Below are positions 33,490 to 42,861 of a stretch of 64,000 nt of DNA, in pieces. Source of the DNA: Ardenticatenales bacterium (lineage in GTDB: Bacteria; Chloroflexota; Anaerolineae; Promineifilales; Promineifilaceae). The position numbers were made by a program, and so were the translations under genes. The DNA lies in contig JACKBL010000001.1 in NCBI GenBank assembly GCA_020634515.1, positions 806,001-870,000 of the forward strand. Direction: 5' to 3'. Every line of letters starts with the position of its first letter. The first letter of the stretch is position 1. The notes beneath the pieces were generated by a model, which did no database searches, had not been told where the DNA came from, and saw only the letters and a program-made list of their open reading frames with translations.

Positions 33490-34333
33490 GGGTGAACTGC
33501 GCCAGGAGATTGTGCGCGTCGGTCAGTTGATGTACAGCAAAGGATTAATTGTCGCCGGCGATGGCAACATCTCCGCGCGCGTGGCCCCCAATCGCCTGCT
33601 GATTACGCCCTCCGGCCTGCACAAGGGGTTGCTATCACCGGACCAACTTTTGTTAGTGGACGACAGTGGCGCGGTGGTTGGACCGCGCTATGGCGCGGCG
33701 CGCGGGTTGCGTCCGACCAGTGAATTGCCAATGCACCTGGAGGCGTACCGCCAGCGCCCGGAGATTGGCGCGGTGGTTCATGCGCATCCGCCCATTTCCG
33801 TAGCTTTGTCGATTGCCGGCATTTCCATGACCGACTGTCTTTTGCCCGAAGTGATCGTCTTCCTCGGTCTCATCCCCACCACCGCCTACGCTACTCCTTC
33901 CAGCGTGGAAAATGCCCGTGCCATCCGTCGCCTGATCGCCCACCACGACGCTATTATTCTGCAGCGACACGGTTCCCTCACTGTGGGCGACACGCCTTTG
34001 CAGGCTTTTATGCGTCTGGAGACCGTAGAACAAAACGCGCGCATTGGCTTCATGCTGGCCCAATTGGGCGTGCGCAACCCTCTGCCCCCCGCCGAAGTGG
34101 AGAAACTGCTCGCGCAGCGGCGACAGATGGGTTTGAGTCATCCCGGCGAGGCAGATGCTTTCTGCGCGGTGTGTGGGGTCTGTCATGCCGGCACGGACCA
34201 TGCCCCCACCATGCGCAGCCAGACCATCGCTTCGTCGCTTACCTCGAACCTGCCCCCGTCTGCGGACGTGGAACAGGTGCGGGCGCTTGTGACCCGCCTG
34301 GTGCGTCAAACCGTGGGCGACAGCCTTAGCTGA
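33476..34333 (+). CDS. Class II aldolase/adducin family protein with CxxCxxCH tail
   Basis: Zinc-dependent sugar-phosphate aldolase/epimerase-fold protein of 285 aa. Zn ligands are visible: GDGNISARV, LRPTSELPMHLEAYR with Glu83, VVHAHPPISVALS with His102 and His104, and LQRHGSLTVG with His165. A C-terminal extension of about 60 residues carries DAFCAVCGVCHAGTD, a CxxCxxCH cluster (Cys230, 233, 236, His237) that I do not know from typical L-fuculose-phosphate aldolases. There is no signal peptide, so a bound metal or Fe-S cluster is more plausible than heme c. It overlaps the ketopantoate reductase gene, which suggests a shared pathway of 2-oxo or branched acids. Confidence 0.85.
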   Translation: MRVDEGELRQEIVRVGQLMYSKGLIVAGDGNISARVAPNRLLITPSGLHKGLLSPDQLLLVDDSGAVVGPRYGAARGLRPTSELPMHLEAYRQRPEIGAVVHAHPPISVALSIAGISMTDCLLPEVIVFLGLIPTTAYATPSSVENARAIRRLIAHHDAIILQRHGSLTVGDTPLQAFMRLETVEQNARIGFMLAQLGVRNPLPPAEVEKLLAQRRQMGLSHPGEADAFCAVCGVCHAGTDHAPTMRSQTIASSLTSNLPPSADVEQVRALVTRLVRQTVGDSLS

Positions 34334-34391
34334 GACAGCTTTCCTATTAGCGTAATGATGTTTGGCGCATAAACTCTGTATCATTGTATGG

Positions 34392-34455
34392 ATTCGGCGC
34401 ACGTTCCTCATTCGGCGCACTTTCCTCGCACGGCGCATGTTCCTCGCGCGGCGCG
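34392..34455 (+). repeat. 18-bp tandem repeat, 3.5 copies
   Basis: Units ATTCGGCGCACGTTCCTC, ATTCGGCGCACTTTCCTC, GCACGGCGCATGTTCCTC and a partial fourth, directly before a family B copy. Non-coding. Confidence 0.85.
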
Positions 34456-34462
34456 CTTGAAT

Positions 34463-34559
34463 AGTCTTAAGGTTCGTGCAAAATTAACTTCGGACTATCC
34501 GACAAGCAAGACCCCCTCTCGCGCATCCGTCATTTCCAATCTTAAATACGGATGCTCCC
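34463..34559. repeat. Repeat family B, copy 4
   Basis: TTAAGGTTCGTGCAAAATTA through CGCGCATCCGTC to AAATACGGATGCTCCCTGG. Matches the copy at 43887 in its AACTTxGGxxTATCCG word. It runs directly into family A copy 3. Confidence 0.75.
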
Positions 34560-34563
34560 TGGT

Positions 34564-34697
34564 GGCTGTCCGTAATTAAATTAGCGGAAATGTGCGGACA
34601 GCGGCTATCCATGATAGCGGCTATCCATGATAGCGGCTATCATGATAGTTTGGCAGTAACCGTCCGCAAAAAGCGTGAAGTTATTTTCGGACGGTTA
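34564..34697. repeat. Repeat family A, copy 3
   Basis: GCTGTCCGTAATTAAATTAG, three GATAGCGGCTATC-type units, and the AGTAACCGTCCG...CGGACGGTTACT hairpin. It ends about 50 nt before the first histidine kinase gene. Confidence 0.85.
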
Positions 34698-34744
34698 CTT
34701 AGTTGGTGTTCCCGGACGCCGCGAGACTATTCTCTTGTTCTGAT

Positions 34745-37700
34745 ATGGACACAGATAAATTCCCTGTTCTTGTGATTGCGGCGGAGGATGTCGCGGCGGG
34801 TGTGGTGGCGGCGCTGCCGGCATCTCGTTGGACCGTAACCGTGGCCGCCGAACCAAACGCGCTTGCCGCCTGGCAAAACGCGCAGGAATATGCCGCCGTC
34901 CTCGCCGCCGCCGCCCTTTGGTCGCCCGAGGTCACTGCCTGGCCCGTGCCCGCCGAACAACCACGCAAACCCCTCATCCTCCTGGGCGTCCCCCAGGCGG
35001 AACCGCCCCCTATCGAAAGATACGTTCTCACGGCACAAACCCCCCTGATCGCCTCCCTGCCGCCTGATTCCGGCGGCCTGTATCGTGCCGCGCTGCCTCC
35101 ACTGCTTACCCACCTCGTGGCCTGCTGGCATTTGCTGACACGGCAGGAAACCTTGACGCACGCCCTGCGCCAGGCGCAGACCCAAATTGAAAGCCTGCTG
35201 GAAATCACGCGGCAGCGACAGTCGGAAGAACTGACGGTGCTGCACACTATCGCCACCGTTTGCGCCCAGGCTAACGACGAAAACGTCCTGATTGAACAGG
35301 TAACGCAAATCATAGGCGACAACTTCTACCCCGACAATTTCGGGTTTATGCTTCTGGACGAAAACGCCAGTTTGCTGCGGACGCATTCCTCCTATCGCCT
35401 GAGCGAGGAATATGAACTGAAAACGGTCGCCATCGGGCAGGGCGTTACGGGAACCGTGGCCCTCACGGGAGAATCCCTGCGCCTGGATGACGTGGCGCAA
35501 TTTCCCAGCTACCTTTGCGGCGATAGACGCACGCGCTCGGAAGTGTGCGTGCCGTTGAAAATCGGGCAGCGGGTGCTGGGCGTGATCAATGCCGAAAGCG
35601 CCGCTCTGGGCGCTTTCACCGCTGCTGACGAACGTCTTCTGGCTACCCTGGCCAGCCAGTTCGCCATCGCCATCGAACGGCTGCGCCGCGAAAGCAGCGA
35701 AAGGTACCAGACGCAGCAGTTAGCCATTATTTACGAAGTGGGCAAACAGGTCAGCGCAATTCTGGATCAAGGCGAATTGATGAACGAAGTTGCGCGCCTG
35801 CTTGCGGAAAGGATGAACTACTACAACGCCGCCATTGCTTTAGTTGAGGGAGACACGCTCTGTTTTCGCGCCGGTTATGGTGGTTATACGGATGATGGTG
35901 GCTTCATTTCTGACAATAACCCATTGATTGCGCAGAGCATTTACAATGAAGCGCTGCAAGAGGGGAAGACGCTGCTGATTCAGGATGTGGACACGCTGCC
36001 AGATTTTGAGCCTTATTATCGCCTGCCCCACATTCGCGCCGTTTTGGGCGTGCCCCTGCGTGTACAAGGGCAGAGCATTGGCCTGCTCACGGTCAGTAGC
36101 AATCAGGCTTACGGCCTCACGCCTGGGGATGCGTCCTTGCTGGAGATTTTGGCGGACCAGGTGGGCGCTGCCATGCGCAATGCCCGGCTTTATGGGGAAA
36201 CACAGCGGCAAATGCGGGAACTGACGGGACTGTATGAGACGGCGCTGGCGACCGGGGGTGTCCTCAGCCAGGAGGCGCTGTTTTTGCGGCTATATGAACA
36301 GGCCAGAGATCTGCTCAGCCCGGATATTTTTCTGGCCGTCGTTTACCTGGAAAACAGCGAGGAGTTGGAGATCATCGTCGCTGTTGAGGAGGGGACGCCT
36401 ATTGATGAGTGGCAGGGTTGGCGGTTGCCGCTGGCGGCGGGGGGATTGACGGGTTGGATGATGCAGCAGAAGCGACCGCTGCTGGTTGCGGATATGGAAA
36501 CGGCATTGCTACCACGCGAACCGCGCCGCATTCGGCGCCCCGTGCGCTCCTGGCTGGGCGTCCCGCTGGTTGTGCGTGATTGGGTGATAGGGGCTTTTTC
36601 GTTGCAATCATTTCGCCCTAACGCTTTTACGCTGGCGGATCAGCGGTTTGTGGAGTCGATGGCGAACCAGGTGTCAATGGCGCTGCAAAATGCGCGGTTG
36701 TTTGAGGAGACGAATCATCGTGCGCGCCAACTGGCGATTCTGAACGGTTTGGCACATGAGACGAGCAGCCTGATGGGGGTTGATGAGATCGCGACATTGG
36801 TGACGGGTCGCCTGGTGTATGCGTTTGGGTATTTGATGGCGGCGGTTTATCTGGTCGATGAAGAACGGGGGGATTTGTGTTTGCGCGGGATTGCCGGCAT
36901 TCACGCGCCCCACCTGCAACCCCTTTCCTTGCACTACCCCATTGCCCCACTTGATGACCTGTCGGACAATCTCAGCCGCGTTTTTCACAGTGGCAATCCC
37001 GTTCGCATCAATCAACCCGCGCCTACGCCGGACGGTGGCGGCGCGCAAATCATCCTGCCATTGAAGTCGGGCGACCAGGTCATTGGCGTGCTGCAAATTG
37101 ACGATTTACAGTCCAATTCTTTTGACGAGAGCGACCTGGCCCTGCTTACGGCCGTCGCCGATCAGTTGGCCGTTGTTATCGAGAAAGCGCGTCTGCTCAG
37201 AGAAACCCAGCGACGCGCCAACGAACTAGAAGCCCTGACGCAAATCTCCACCGCCTTGCGCGCCGCGCGCACCGTGGATGAAATTTTGCCCGTGATTGTG
37301 TCGCGCTCCATTAGCCTGATCAATGGCTCGCAGAGTTCTATTTATCTCATTGAGCCAGAGACCCATCAATTGGTGCTGCGGGCGCGCCATCCGCAAACCC
37401 TCCCCCCGATGGCGCTGCGCCAATCTATTAACCAGGGAATTACGGGATACGTAGCCCGCACGGGCAAGGTGCATATTACGCAAGACTTGCACCGCGATCC
37501 TTTGTTGCGCGTGTCCGCGGGAGAGGTGCAGGCGCTGAGTAGTCTGGTAACGATGATCAGCCTGCCATTGCGCGCCGAGGCGGAAATTATCGGCGTAATG
37601 CACCTGGGGTTGGAGATGGAGCACACGTTTACGAAGGAAGAACTGCGCATCCTTACGGCCATTGCGGAAATTGCGGGCAGCGCGATCTATCGTGCCGTGG

Positions 37701-38476
37701 TCATGGAGACGCTGGAGTATTACGTGGCTTTGCGCACGCAGGAGTTGGCGCAGGCGAATGAGCGTCTGCAGGAAATGGACCGTTTGAAGTCGAAATTCGT
37801 GGCGGATGTGTCGCACGAACTGCGGACGCCGATTGCCAATTTGCTGCTTTATCTTGATTTGTTGGAGCGTGGCGCAGTGGAAAAACGGGATCGCTACCTT
37901 TCTGTTTTGCAGGAAGAGGCGCGGCGATTGACGAAGATTATCGATCCGATTCTCAATTTTTCGCAACTGAACCTGGATGGTGACAGCCTGGACCTGGCTC
38001 CGCTCGATCTGAATCCTATTGTGTGGCAGGTTGTGGATCGTTATTTGCCGGCATCGCGGAACAAGGGCCTGACGTTGCGATTTGAGGCGGATGACAATTT
38101 GCCGCGCGTGAATGGGAATGTGGAGCGGTTGGTTAGCGTGGTGACGAATCTGGTGGCAAATGCCGTGAATTACTCGTCTCGGGGCCAAATTCAGGTGAAG
38201 ACGTTTTGCATGGGGGAGTCCCACGTATGCCTGCAAGTGCAGGATGAGGGTGTCGGCATTTCGCCGCATGATCGCCCACACTTGTTCGAGGGGTTTTATC
38301 GCGGGGAGCAGGCGAGCCAGTCGAATACGCCTGGTTCCGGGCTGGGGTTGACGATCGTGCGAGAAGTGGTACAACAACACGGGGGATACGTTGAGGTACA
38401 GAGTGAACCCGGGCGAGGGGCGCTGTTTCAGGTTGTGTTGCCGGCATTTCAGCAGACGCGGAAAATGCCGGCATAA
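34745..38476 (+). CDS. Cytoplasmic multi-GAF sensor histidine kinase
   Basis: 1243-aa sensor kinase with no membrane segment. A non-GAF N-terminal region (residues 1-160) resembles a degenerate receiver-like alpha/beta domain (FPVLVIAAEDVAAG). Five GAF domains follow at roughly 163-316, 324-487, 493-650, 662-817 and 829-985. A coiled linker (LRTQELAQANERLQEMDRLK) leads to HisKA with phospho-acceptor His1024 in DVSHELRTPIANLL, then an HATPase domain with N-box LVSVVTNLVANAVNYS and GSGLGLTIVREVV. ATG 34745 is tentative, with no clear ribosome site; an upstream TTG is possible. No response regulator is adjacent. A second, related kinase follows 115 nt downstream. Confidence 0.93.
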   Translation: MDTDKFPVLVIAAEDVAAGVVAALPASRWTVTVAAEPNALAAWQNAQEYAAVLAAAALWSPEVTAWPVPAEQPRKPLILLGVPQAEPPPIERYVLTAQTPLIASLPPDSGGLYRAALPPLLTHLVACWHLLTRQETLTHALRQAQTQIESLLEITRQRQSEELTVLHTIATVCAQANDENVLIEQVTQIIGDNFYPDNFGFMLLDENASLLRTHSSYRLSEEYELKTVAIGQGVTGTVALTGESLRLDDVAQFPSYLCGDRRTRSEVCVPLKIGQRVLGVINAESAALGAFTAADERLLATLASQFAIAIERLRRESSERYQTQQLAIIYEVGKQVSAILDQGELMNEVARLLAERMNYYNAAIALVEGDTLCFRAGYGGYTDDGGFISDNNPLIAQSIYNEALQEGKTLLIQDVDTLPDFEPYYRLPHIRAVLGVPLRVQGQSIGLLTVSSNQAYGLTPGDASLLEILADQVGAAMRNARLYGETQRQMRELTGLYETALATGGVLSQEALFLRLYEQARDLLSPDIFLAVVYLENSEELEIIVAVEEGTPIDEWQGWRLPLAAGGLTGWMMQQKRPLLVADMETALLPREPRRIRRPVRSWLGVPLVVRDWVIGAFSLQSFRPNAFTLADQRFVESMANQVSMALQNARLFEETNHRARQLAILNGLAHETSSLMGVDEIATLVTGRLVYAFGYLMAAVYLVDEERGDLCLRGIAGIHAPHLQPLSLHYPIAPLDDLSDNLSRVFHSGNPVRINQPAPTPDGGGAQIILPLKSGDQVIGVLQIDDLQSNSFDESDLALLTAVADQLAVVIEKARLLRETQRRANELEALTQISTALRAARTVDEILPVIVSRSISLINGSQSSIYLIEPETHQLVLRARHPQTLPPMALRQSINQGITGYVARTGKVHITQDLHRDPLLRVSAGEVQALSSLVTMISLPLRAEAEIIGVMHLGLEMEHTFTKEELRILTAIAEIAGSAIYRAVVMETLEYYVALRTQELAQANERLQEMDRLKSKFVADVSHELRTPIANLLLYLDLLERGAVEKRDRYLSVLQEEARRLTKIIDPILNFSQLNLDGDSLDLAPLDLNPIVWQVVDRYLPASRNKGLTLRFEADDNLPRVNGNVERLVSVVTNLVANAVNYSSRGQIQVKTFCMGESHVCLQVQDEGVGISPHDRPHLFEGFYRGEQASQSNTPGSGLGLTIVREVVQQHGGYVEVQSEPGRGALFQVVLPAFQQTRKMPA

Positions 38477-38590
38477 GGGCGCATTCATTAGCGGGTCCAA
38501 AGTCGATTTTTGAACGAAAGTTTGCCGTTCGCCAAAGACCCCATCCTCGTGAATAGCCCCTCATTCCCTTTACCCGGTTCGAGGCAATGT

Positions 38591-40414
38591 ATGACAACGA
38601 TTGAAAACGCAACACAGAGCCAGGCAGACGAACAAAGCGCCGCGGAACAGCACCTTCTTAGCCGGATATTGCGCCTGCTCAACGCCGCCTCCCACGTACA
38701 AGCTGTCTTCCCCCAGATATTTGACCATTTGAGCGCCATTCTGGGCTGCACCGTAGGCTCGCTCGCCCTTATCGATGATGAACAGGGCGTCACCTTCATC
38801 ACCCACGCTCAGAGCCACGCACAAACACTTGGCGCGCGAATTCTGGCGCGGGATTCGGCGGCCGGGAATGACATTCTCAATGGTCGGATTCATCTCACGC
38901 CCGATCTCGCGCGCGAAACGGATTTTGTCGTGGAAGAAGGGCTTTTCGCCGTCGGCATTCGCTCACGCATCAACCTGCCCCTCACCGTAGAGAACCACGT
39001 ATTGGGATCATTGAACATTGGCTGGGACAGGCTTTACGGCTGGCGAGATGAGCAACTACCACTGCTGCGCCAGGTGGCGGAGATCATGGCTCTGGCGGTC
39101 TCAAAAATGCGCTTATATGAAGATGCAATGGGCCGCGCCGGGCAGATGGTTGCCCTGGAAGCCTTTTCTCGCGCCTTGCGCCTGACCCATTCTTTGGCCG
39201 AAACCCGCCGTATTGTGCTGAATGAATCAGTTGCTTTCTTCCAGGCGCAGGATGCGGCCATCTTCTATCCCCAAGAAGGGACCCAGACAATGTCTATTGT
39301 CGCCGCGCAGGGGGTATTCGAGTTGCTCAAGGATATGCCCATCTACCTGGAGCGTTCCATTTGTGGTCTGGTTTTTCGGACCGGTCAACCCTATCGCACC
39401 GGTTTCTTATTGCAAGACCCATTGGCTCAGGCGGATGCGGTGGCGTTGTTGGGTAATGACGAGCGGGCTATGATCTGCGCGCCGCTGCGTATTGAACAAA
39501 ACATTGTTGGCGTGATGTTAATTGCGCGGTATAGTGATCAACCTTTCTCCGTGGATGATGAAAGATCGCTGATGGCAATGGCCGAAATTGCCGGCAGCGC
39601 CCTTCATCGCGCTGCCGTTTTGGATACGTTGGAAGAGCGGGTACGCGCGCGTACACAGGAACTGGCCCAGGCCAACGAACGGCTGCAAGAATTAGACCAC
39701 ATGAAATCCCGGTTCATCCACGATGTCTCCCACGAACTGCGTACGCCCATTTCCAATCTGGGGCTGTACCTGCATTTGTTGGCGGAAGGCGCGCCGGAAA
39801 AACGGGCGCATTATGTGTCTGTGCTGCAAAAACAGGTGCTCCGCCTCAGCCAACTGGTGGAAGATGTGTTGCAGATTTCCCGCCTGGATCGGGATAGAGA
39901 GATGGCGTTCGACTGGGTCAATTTGCCCGAAATGGCTGATAGAGTTGCGCGACAATTCGAGGAGAAGAATGTCGTTGACGCGCCATTGCGGGTGAAAATC
40001 GACGCCACCCCGATCAACGTTTGGGGTAGCGCCAATTTGCTGGCGGAAATGCTCGGCCACCTGATCAACAATGCCATCGCCTACACGCCCCAGGGTGAAA
40101 TACATGTCCACGCCGGATATGATGCCGGCAGGCAGCAAGCCTTCATCCGGGTCGCCGACACAGGTATGGGCATCCCTCCCGAAGATATGCCCCACCTGTT
40201 TCAACGCTTCTACCGTGGGCGGCGCGCCAGCCAATCCCACATTCGCGGTTCTGGCCTGGGGCTGGCTATTGCCAAAGAGATTGTTGATCGTCACCAGGGC
40301 AACATTGAGGTAGACAGCCACGTTGACACCGGCTCCACGTTTACCGTTTGGTTGCCCACCACCGCGCGGCAGCAGAACAAGCAACAGCCAACAGTCAACG
40401 GTCAACCGAAGTAA
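38591..40414 (+). CDS. GAF-domain sensor histidine kinase
   Basis: 607-aa soluble histidine kinase. Two GAF domains (about 25-165 and 185-350), a linker nearly identical to the preceding kinase (RTQELAQANERLQELDHMKS), HisKA with His381 in DVSHELRTPISNLG, and HATPase with LLAEMLGHLINNAIAYTPQG and GSGLGLAIAKEIVD. ATG 38591 has GAGG 6 nt upstream; an in-frame TTG at 38510 is less likely. The shared linker and HisKA suggest that the pair arose by duplication followed by loss or gain of GAF domains. No cognate response regulator in the window. Confidence 0.93.
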   Translation: MTTIENATQSQADEQSAAEQHLLSRILRLLNAASHVQAVFPQIFDHLSAILGCTVGSLALIDDEQGVTFITHAQSHAQTLGARILARDSAAGNDILNGRIHLTPDLARETDFVVEEGLFAVGIRSRINLPLTVENHVLGSLNIGWDRLYGWRDEQLPLLRQVAEIMALAVSKMRLYEDAMGRAGQMVALEAFSRALRLTHSLAETRRIVLNESVAFFQAQDAAIFYPQEGTQTMSIVAAQGVFELLKDMPIYLERSICGLVFRTGQPYRTGFLLQDPLAQADAVALLGNDERAMICAPLRIEQNIVGVMLIARYSDQPFSVDDERSLMAMAEIAGSALHRAAVLDTLEERVRARTQELAQANERLQELDHMKSRFIHDVSHELRTPISNLGLYLHLLAEGAPEKRAHYVSVLQKQVLRLSQLVEDVLQISRLDRDREMAFDWVNLPEMADRVARQFEEKNVVDAPLRVKIDATPINVWGSANLLAEMLGHLINNAIAYTPQGEIHVHAGYDAGRQQAFIRVADTGMGIPPEDMPHLFQRFYRGRRASQSHIRGSGLGLAIAKEIVDRHQGNIEVDSHVDTGSTFTVWLPTTARQQNKQQPTVNGQPK

Positions 40415-40456
40415 CGGCTAACCCTCTCGGGGGCTGAGCTTGTCGAGGCCCGTTTT

Positions 40457-40537
40457 ACGGATGGTCACTGACAAGCTACCCATGATAGCCGCTGTCCGCG
40501 CATTTCCGCTAACTTAATTGCGGACAGCCACTAACTA
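40457..40537. repeat. Repeat family A, copy 4 (partial, inverted)
   Basis: GATAGCCGCTGTCCGCGCAT...TAATTGCGGACAGCC is the reverse complement of the left half of family A. The AGTAACCGTCCG hairpin is missing. Confidence 0.8.
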
Positions 40538-40578
40538 CCGGCTATTAACCACCAACTGACCACTATCTAGGAGGCTTC

Positions 40579-42372
40579 ATGAATCGAAAAAAATGGCAAG
40601 ATATCGCCCGCGATCTGGTGGATGTGGCTATGGGGCGCAAGCCTGCTGACATGGTCATCTGCAATGGTCGTTGGGTGAACGTCCACAGCGGTGAAATTAT
40701 CCCCGGTACGGATGTCGCCATTTCCGGCGGGCGTATCGCCTACGTCGGACCTGCCGCCGATCACGCCATCGGCCCGCACACGCGCGTCATTGCCGCGCAT
40801 GGGCGGTATCTCGTCCCCGGCCTGTGCGACGCGCACATGCACGTGGAAAGTGGCATGGTGACGGTAACGGAGTTTGCCCGCGCCGTTATCCCCCACGGCA
40901 CGACCAGCATGTTTATTGACCCGCACGAGATCGCCAATGTTCTTGGCCTTCCCGGCGTACGCCTGATGCACGATGAAGCGGCCTCTTTGCCCATCAACGT
41001 TTATGTGCAGATGCCCAGTTGCGTGCCCAGTGCGCCTGGCCTGGAGACACCAGGGGCAAGCATTGGCCCGGCGGAGGTGGCGGAAGCGATGTCCTGGCCG
41101 GGGATTATTGGCCTGGGGGAGATGATGAATTTCCCCGGCGTTTTTCTGAGTGATGAGAAGATGCATGCGGAGATGGCGGCGACGATGAATGCCGGCAAAG
41201 TCATTGGCGGCCACTATGCATCACTCGACCTCGGCCTTCCCTTCCATGGCTACGTCGCCGGTGGCCCCGCCGACGACCACGAAGGTACGCGCCTGGAAGA
41301 TGGCATCGCCCGCGTGCGCCAGGGCATGAAAGCCATGCTCCGGCTCGGCTCCGCCTGGTACGACGTCGCCAGCCAGGTCAAAGCCATCACCGAAATGGGG
41401 CTAGACAGTCGCAACTTCATCCTCTGCACCGACGACAGCCATTCGGGCACACTCGTCCACGAAGGGCACATGAACCGCGTCGTGCGTCACGCCATTGCCC
41501 AGGGATTGCGCCCCATCACCGCCATCCAGATGGCGACGCTCAACACTGCGCTCCATTTTGGCGTGGAGAAGGACATCGGCAGTATCACGCCGGGGCGCTA
41601 CGCGGACATCGTCATCAGCAGCGACCTGGCCACCCTGCCCATCGAAATCGTCATCAGCAACGGCGTCGTCATCGCCGAAAATGGCCGCCTGACCGCCGAG
41701 CTGCCTCCCTACAACTATCCCGCCTTTGCCAAAGGGACGGTGAAGTTGGGCAAGACATTGACCGCCGCCGATTTTGACGTGCCCGCGCCCGCGGATGCCG
41801 CGACAGTGATGGTGCGCACCATTGGCGTGGTCGAAAATCAGGCCCCCACACGCGCCTTGCAGCATACCTTGCCCGTTTCATCAGGCCTGATCCAGATGGA
41901 CGCCGCGCAGGATGTGTGCCAGATTGCCCTGGTGGAGCGCCACCGCGCCACGGGTGGCGTCACCAATGGCTTTGTCCACGGTTTTCGTTTCAACGTGCCC
42001 TGCGCCGTCGCCACCACTGTGGCCCACGACAGCCACCATATGATCGTCGTGGGCACGGATAAGGCGGACATGGCCCGCGCCGCCAATCGCCTTGGTGAGG
42101 TGGGGGGCGGGGTGGTGGTTTACCGGGAGGGAGCGGAAATCGCCCTGGTCGAGCTGCCCATTGCCGGGCTGATGTCGGATGAACGAGCGGAAATCGTCGC
42201 GGACAAGGCGGCGGGAATGGTGCGCGCCATGCAGGACTGTGGCTGCGATGTCCATAACGCCTACATGCAGTTGAGCCTGTTGGCGCTGGTCGTCATCCCC
42301 GAACTGCGCATCTCAGACCTGGGGCTGGTGGATGTAACCCAATTCGCCTTTACGCCCCTGGTCGTCGCCTGA
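40579..42372 (+). CDS. ade: Adenine deaminase
   Basis: Amidohydrolase-superfamily adenine deaminase (adenine to hypoxanthine plus ammonia), 597 aa, the usual size. Visible elements are PADMVICNGRWVNVHSGEI, the metal motif DAHMHVESGMVT with His86, His88 and Glu90, FIDPHEIANVLG, GLGEMMNFPGVF, GGHYASLDLGLP, LCTDDSHSGTLVHEGHMNR with the metal Asp, and the C-terminal domain DSHHMIVVGTDKADMARA. Excellent ribosome site AGGAGG 5 nt before the ATG. It is probably the first gene of a short run with the cupin gene, separated by a strong hairpin. Purine salvage is the role. Confidence 0.95.
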   Translation: MNRKKWQDIARDLVDVAMGRKPADMVICNGRWVNVHSGEIIPGTDVAISGGRIAYVGPAADHAIGPHTRVIAAHGRYLVPGLCDAHMHVESGMVTVTEFARAVIPHGTTSMFIDPHEIANVLGLPGVRLMHDEAASLPINVYVQMPSCVPSAPGLETPGASIGPAEVAEAMSWPGIIGLGEMMNFPGVFLSDEKMHAEMAATMNAGKVIGGHYASLDLGLPFHGYVAGGPADDHEGTRLEDGIARVRQGMKAMLRLGSAWYDVASQVKAITEMGLDSRNFILCTDDSHSGTLVHEGHMNRVVRHAIAQGLRPITAIQMATLNTALHFGVEKDIGSITPGRYADIVISSDLATLPIEIVISNGVVIAENGRLTAELPPYNYPAFAKGTVKLGKTLTAADFDVPAPADAATVMVRTIGVVENQAPTRALQHTLPVSSGLIQMDAAQDVCQIALVERHRATGGVTNGFVHGFRFNVPCAVATTVAHDSHHMIVVGTDKADMARAANRLGEVGGGVVVYREGAEIALVELPIAGLMSDERAEIVADKAAGMVRAMQDCGCDVHNAYMQLSLLALVVIPELRISDLGLVDVTQFAFTPLVVA

Positions 42373-42391
42373 ACCGTTTTGAAGTCATGCC

Positions 42392-42424
42392 AGGAACGAA
42401 GTTCCTCTGAGGAACTTCGTTCCT
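42392..42424. repeat. 15-bp perfect inverted repeat after ade
   Basis: Arms AGGAACGAAGTTCCT and AGGAACTTCGTTCCT with a 3-nt loop. It is terminator-like in position, but neither strand has a T-run after the stem, so it may act in mRNA stability or be a small repeat. Confidence 0.8.
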
Positions 42425-42470
42425 AAACTGCCCATACAGGTAGTTGTTACTCTATCCAAAGGCCATTGCC

Positions 42471-42830
42471 ATGAACAAAGTCAACCTGGCGCAAAAATTC
42501 ACGCTCTTTGATGATTATTGGCATCCCAGAATCGTAGGAGAGTTAAACGAGAGTTATGTCAAAATCGCCCGATTGTGGGGACCGTTTGTCTGGCATCAGC
42601 ATGAGCAGGAAGATGAGTTGTTCCTGGTGTTGAAAGGGCGACTGCTGCTGCGCTTCCGCGACAGTGAAGTCTGGTTGGAGCCGGGAGAGTTTTGCATTGT
42701 GCCTCGTGGCGTGGAGCATTTGCCCGTGGCGGAGGAGGAGGTACACGTCTTGTTGCTGGAACCGAAAACGACGTTGAACACGGGCAGCATCCAGAACGAA
42801 CGCACTGTTGCTGAATTATCGTGGTTGTAG
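42471..42830 (+). CDS. Small cupin-domain protein
   Basis: Single-domain cupin of 119 aa. Cupin motif 1 is FVWHQHEQEDELFLVLKG with metal ligands His42, His44 and Glu48; motif 2 is LEPGEFCIVPRGVEHLPVA with His83. The ATG at 42471 starts MNKVNLAQKFTLF. Proteins of this type are often annotated as mannose-6-phosphate isomerase-like, but nothing here identifies the ligand. It lies between ade and a lipoprotein gene. Confidence 0.88.
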   Translation: MNKVNLAQKFTLFDDYWHPRIVGELNESYVKIARLWGPFVWHQHEQEDELFLVLKGRLLLRFRDSEVWLEPGEFCIVPRGVEHLPVAEEEVHVLLLEPKTTLNTGSIQNERTVAELSWL

Positions 42831-42861
42831 TTGCCGGCATTTCCCCACACTGATTGGCACG

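Noticed and set aside
37226..38500. Minus-strand open frame opposite the histidine kinase
   Set aside because: It is a shadow of the HisKA/HATPase coding sequence, without start signals or domains.
42392..42424. Rho-independent terminator after ade
   Set aside because: The stem is perfect but neither side has a T-tract; it is listed only as an inverted repeat.
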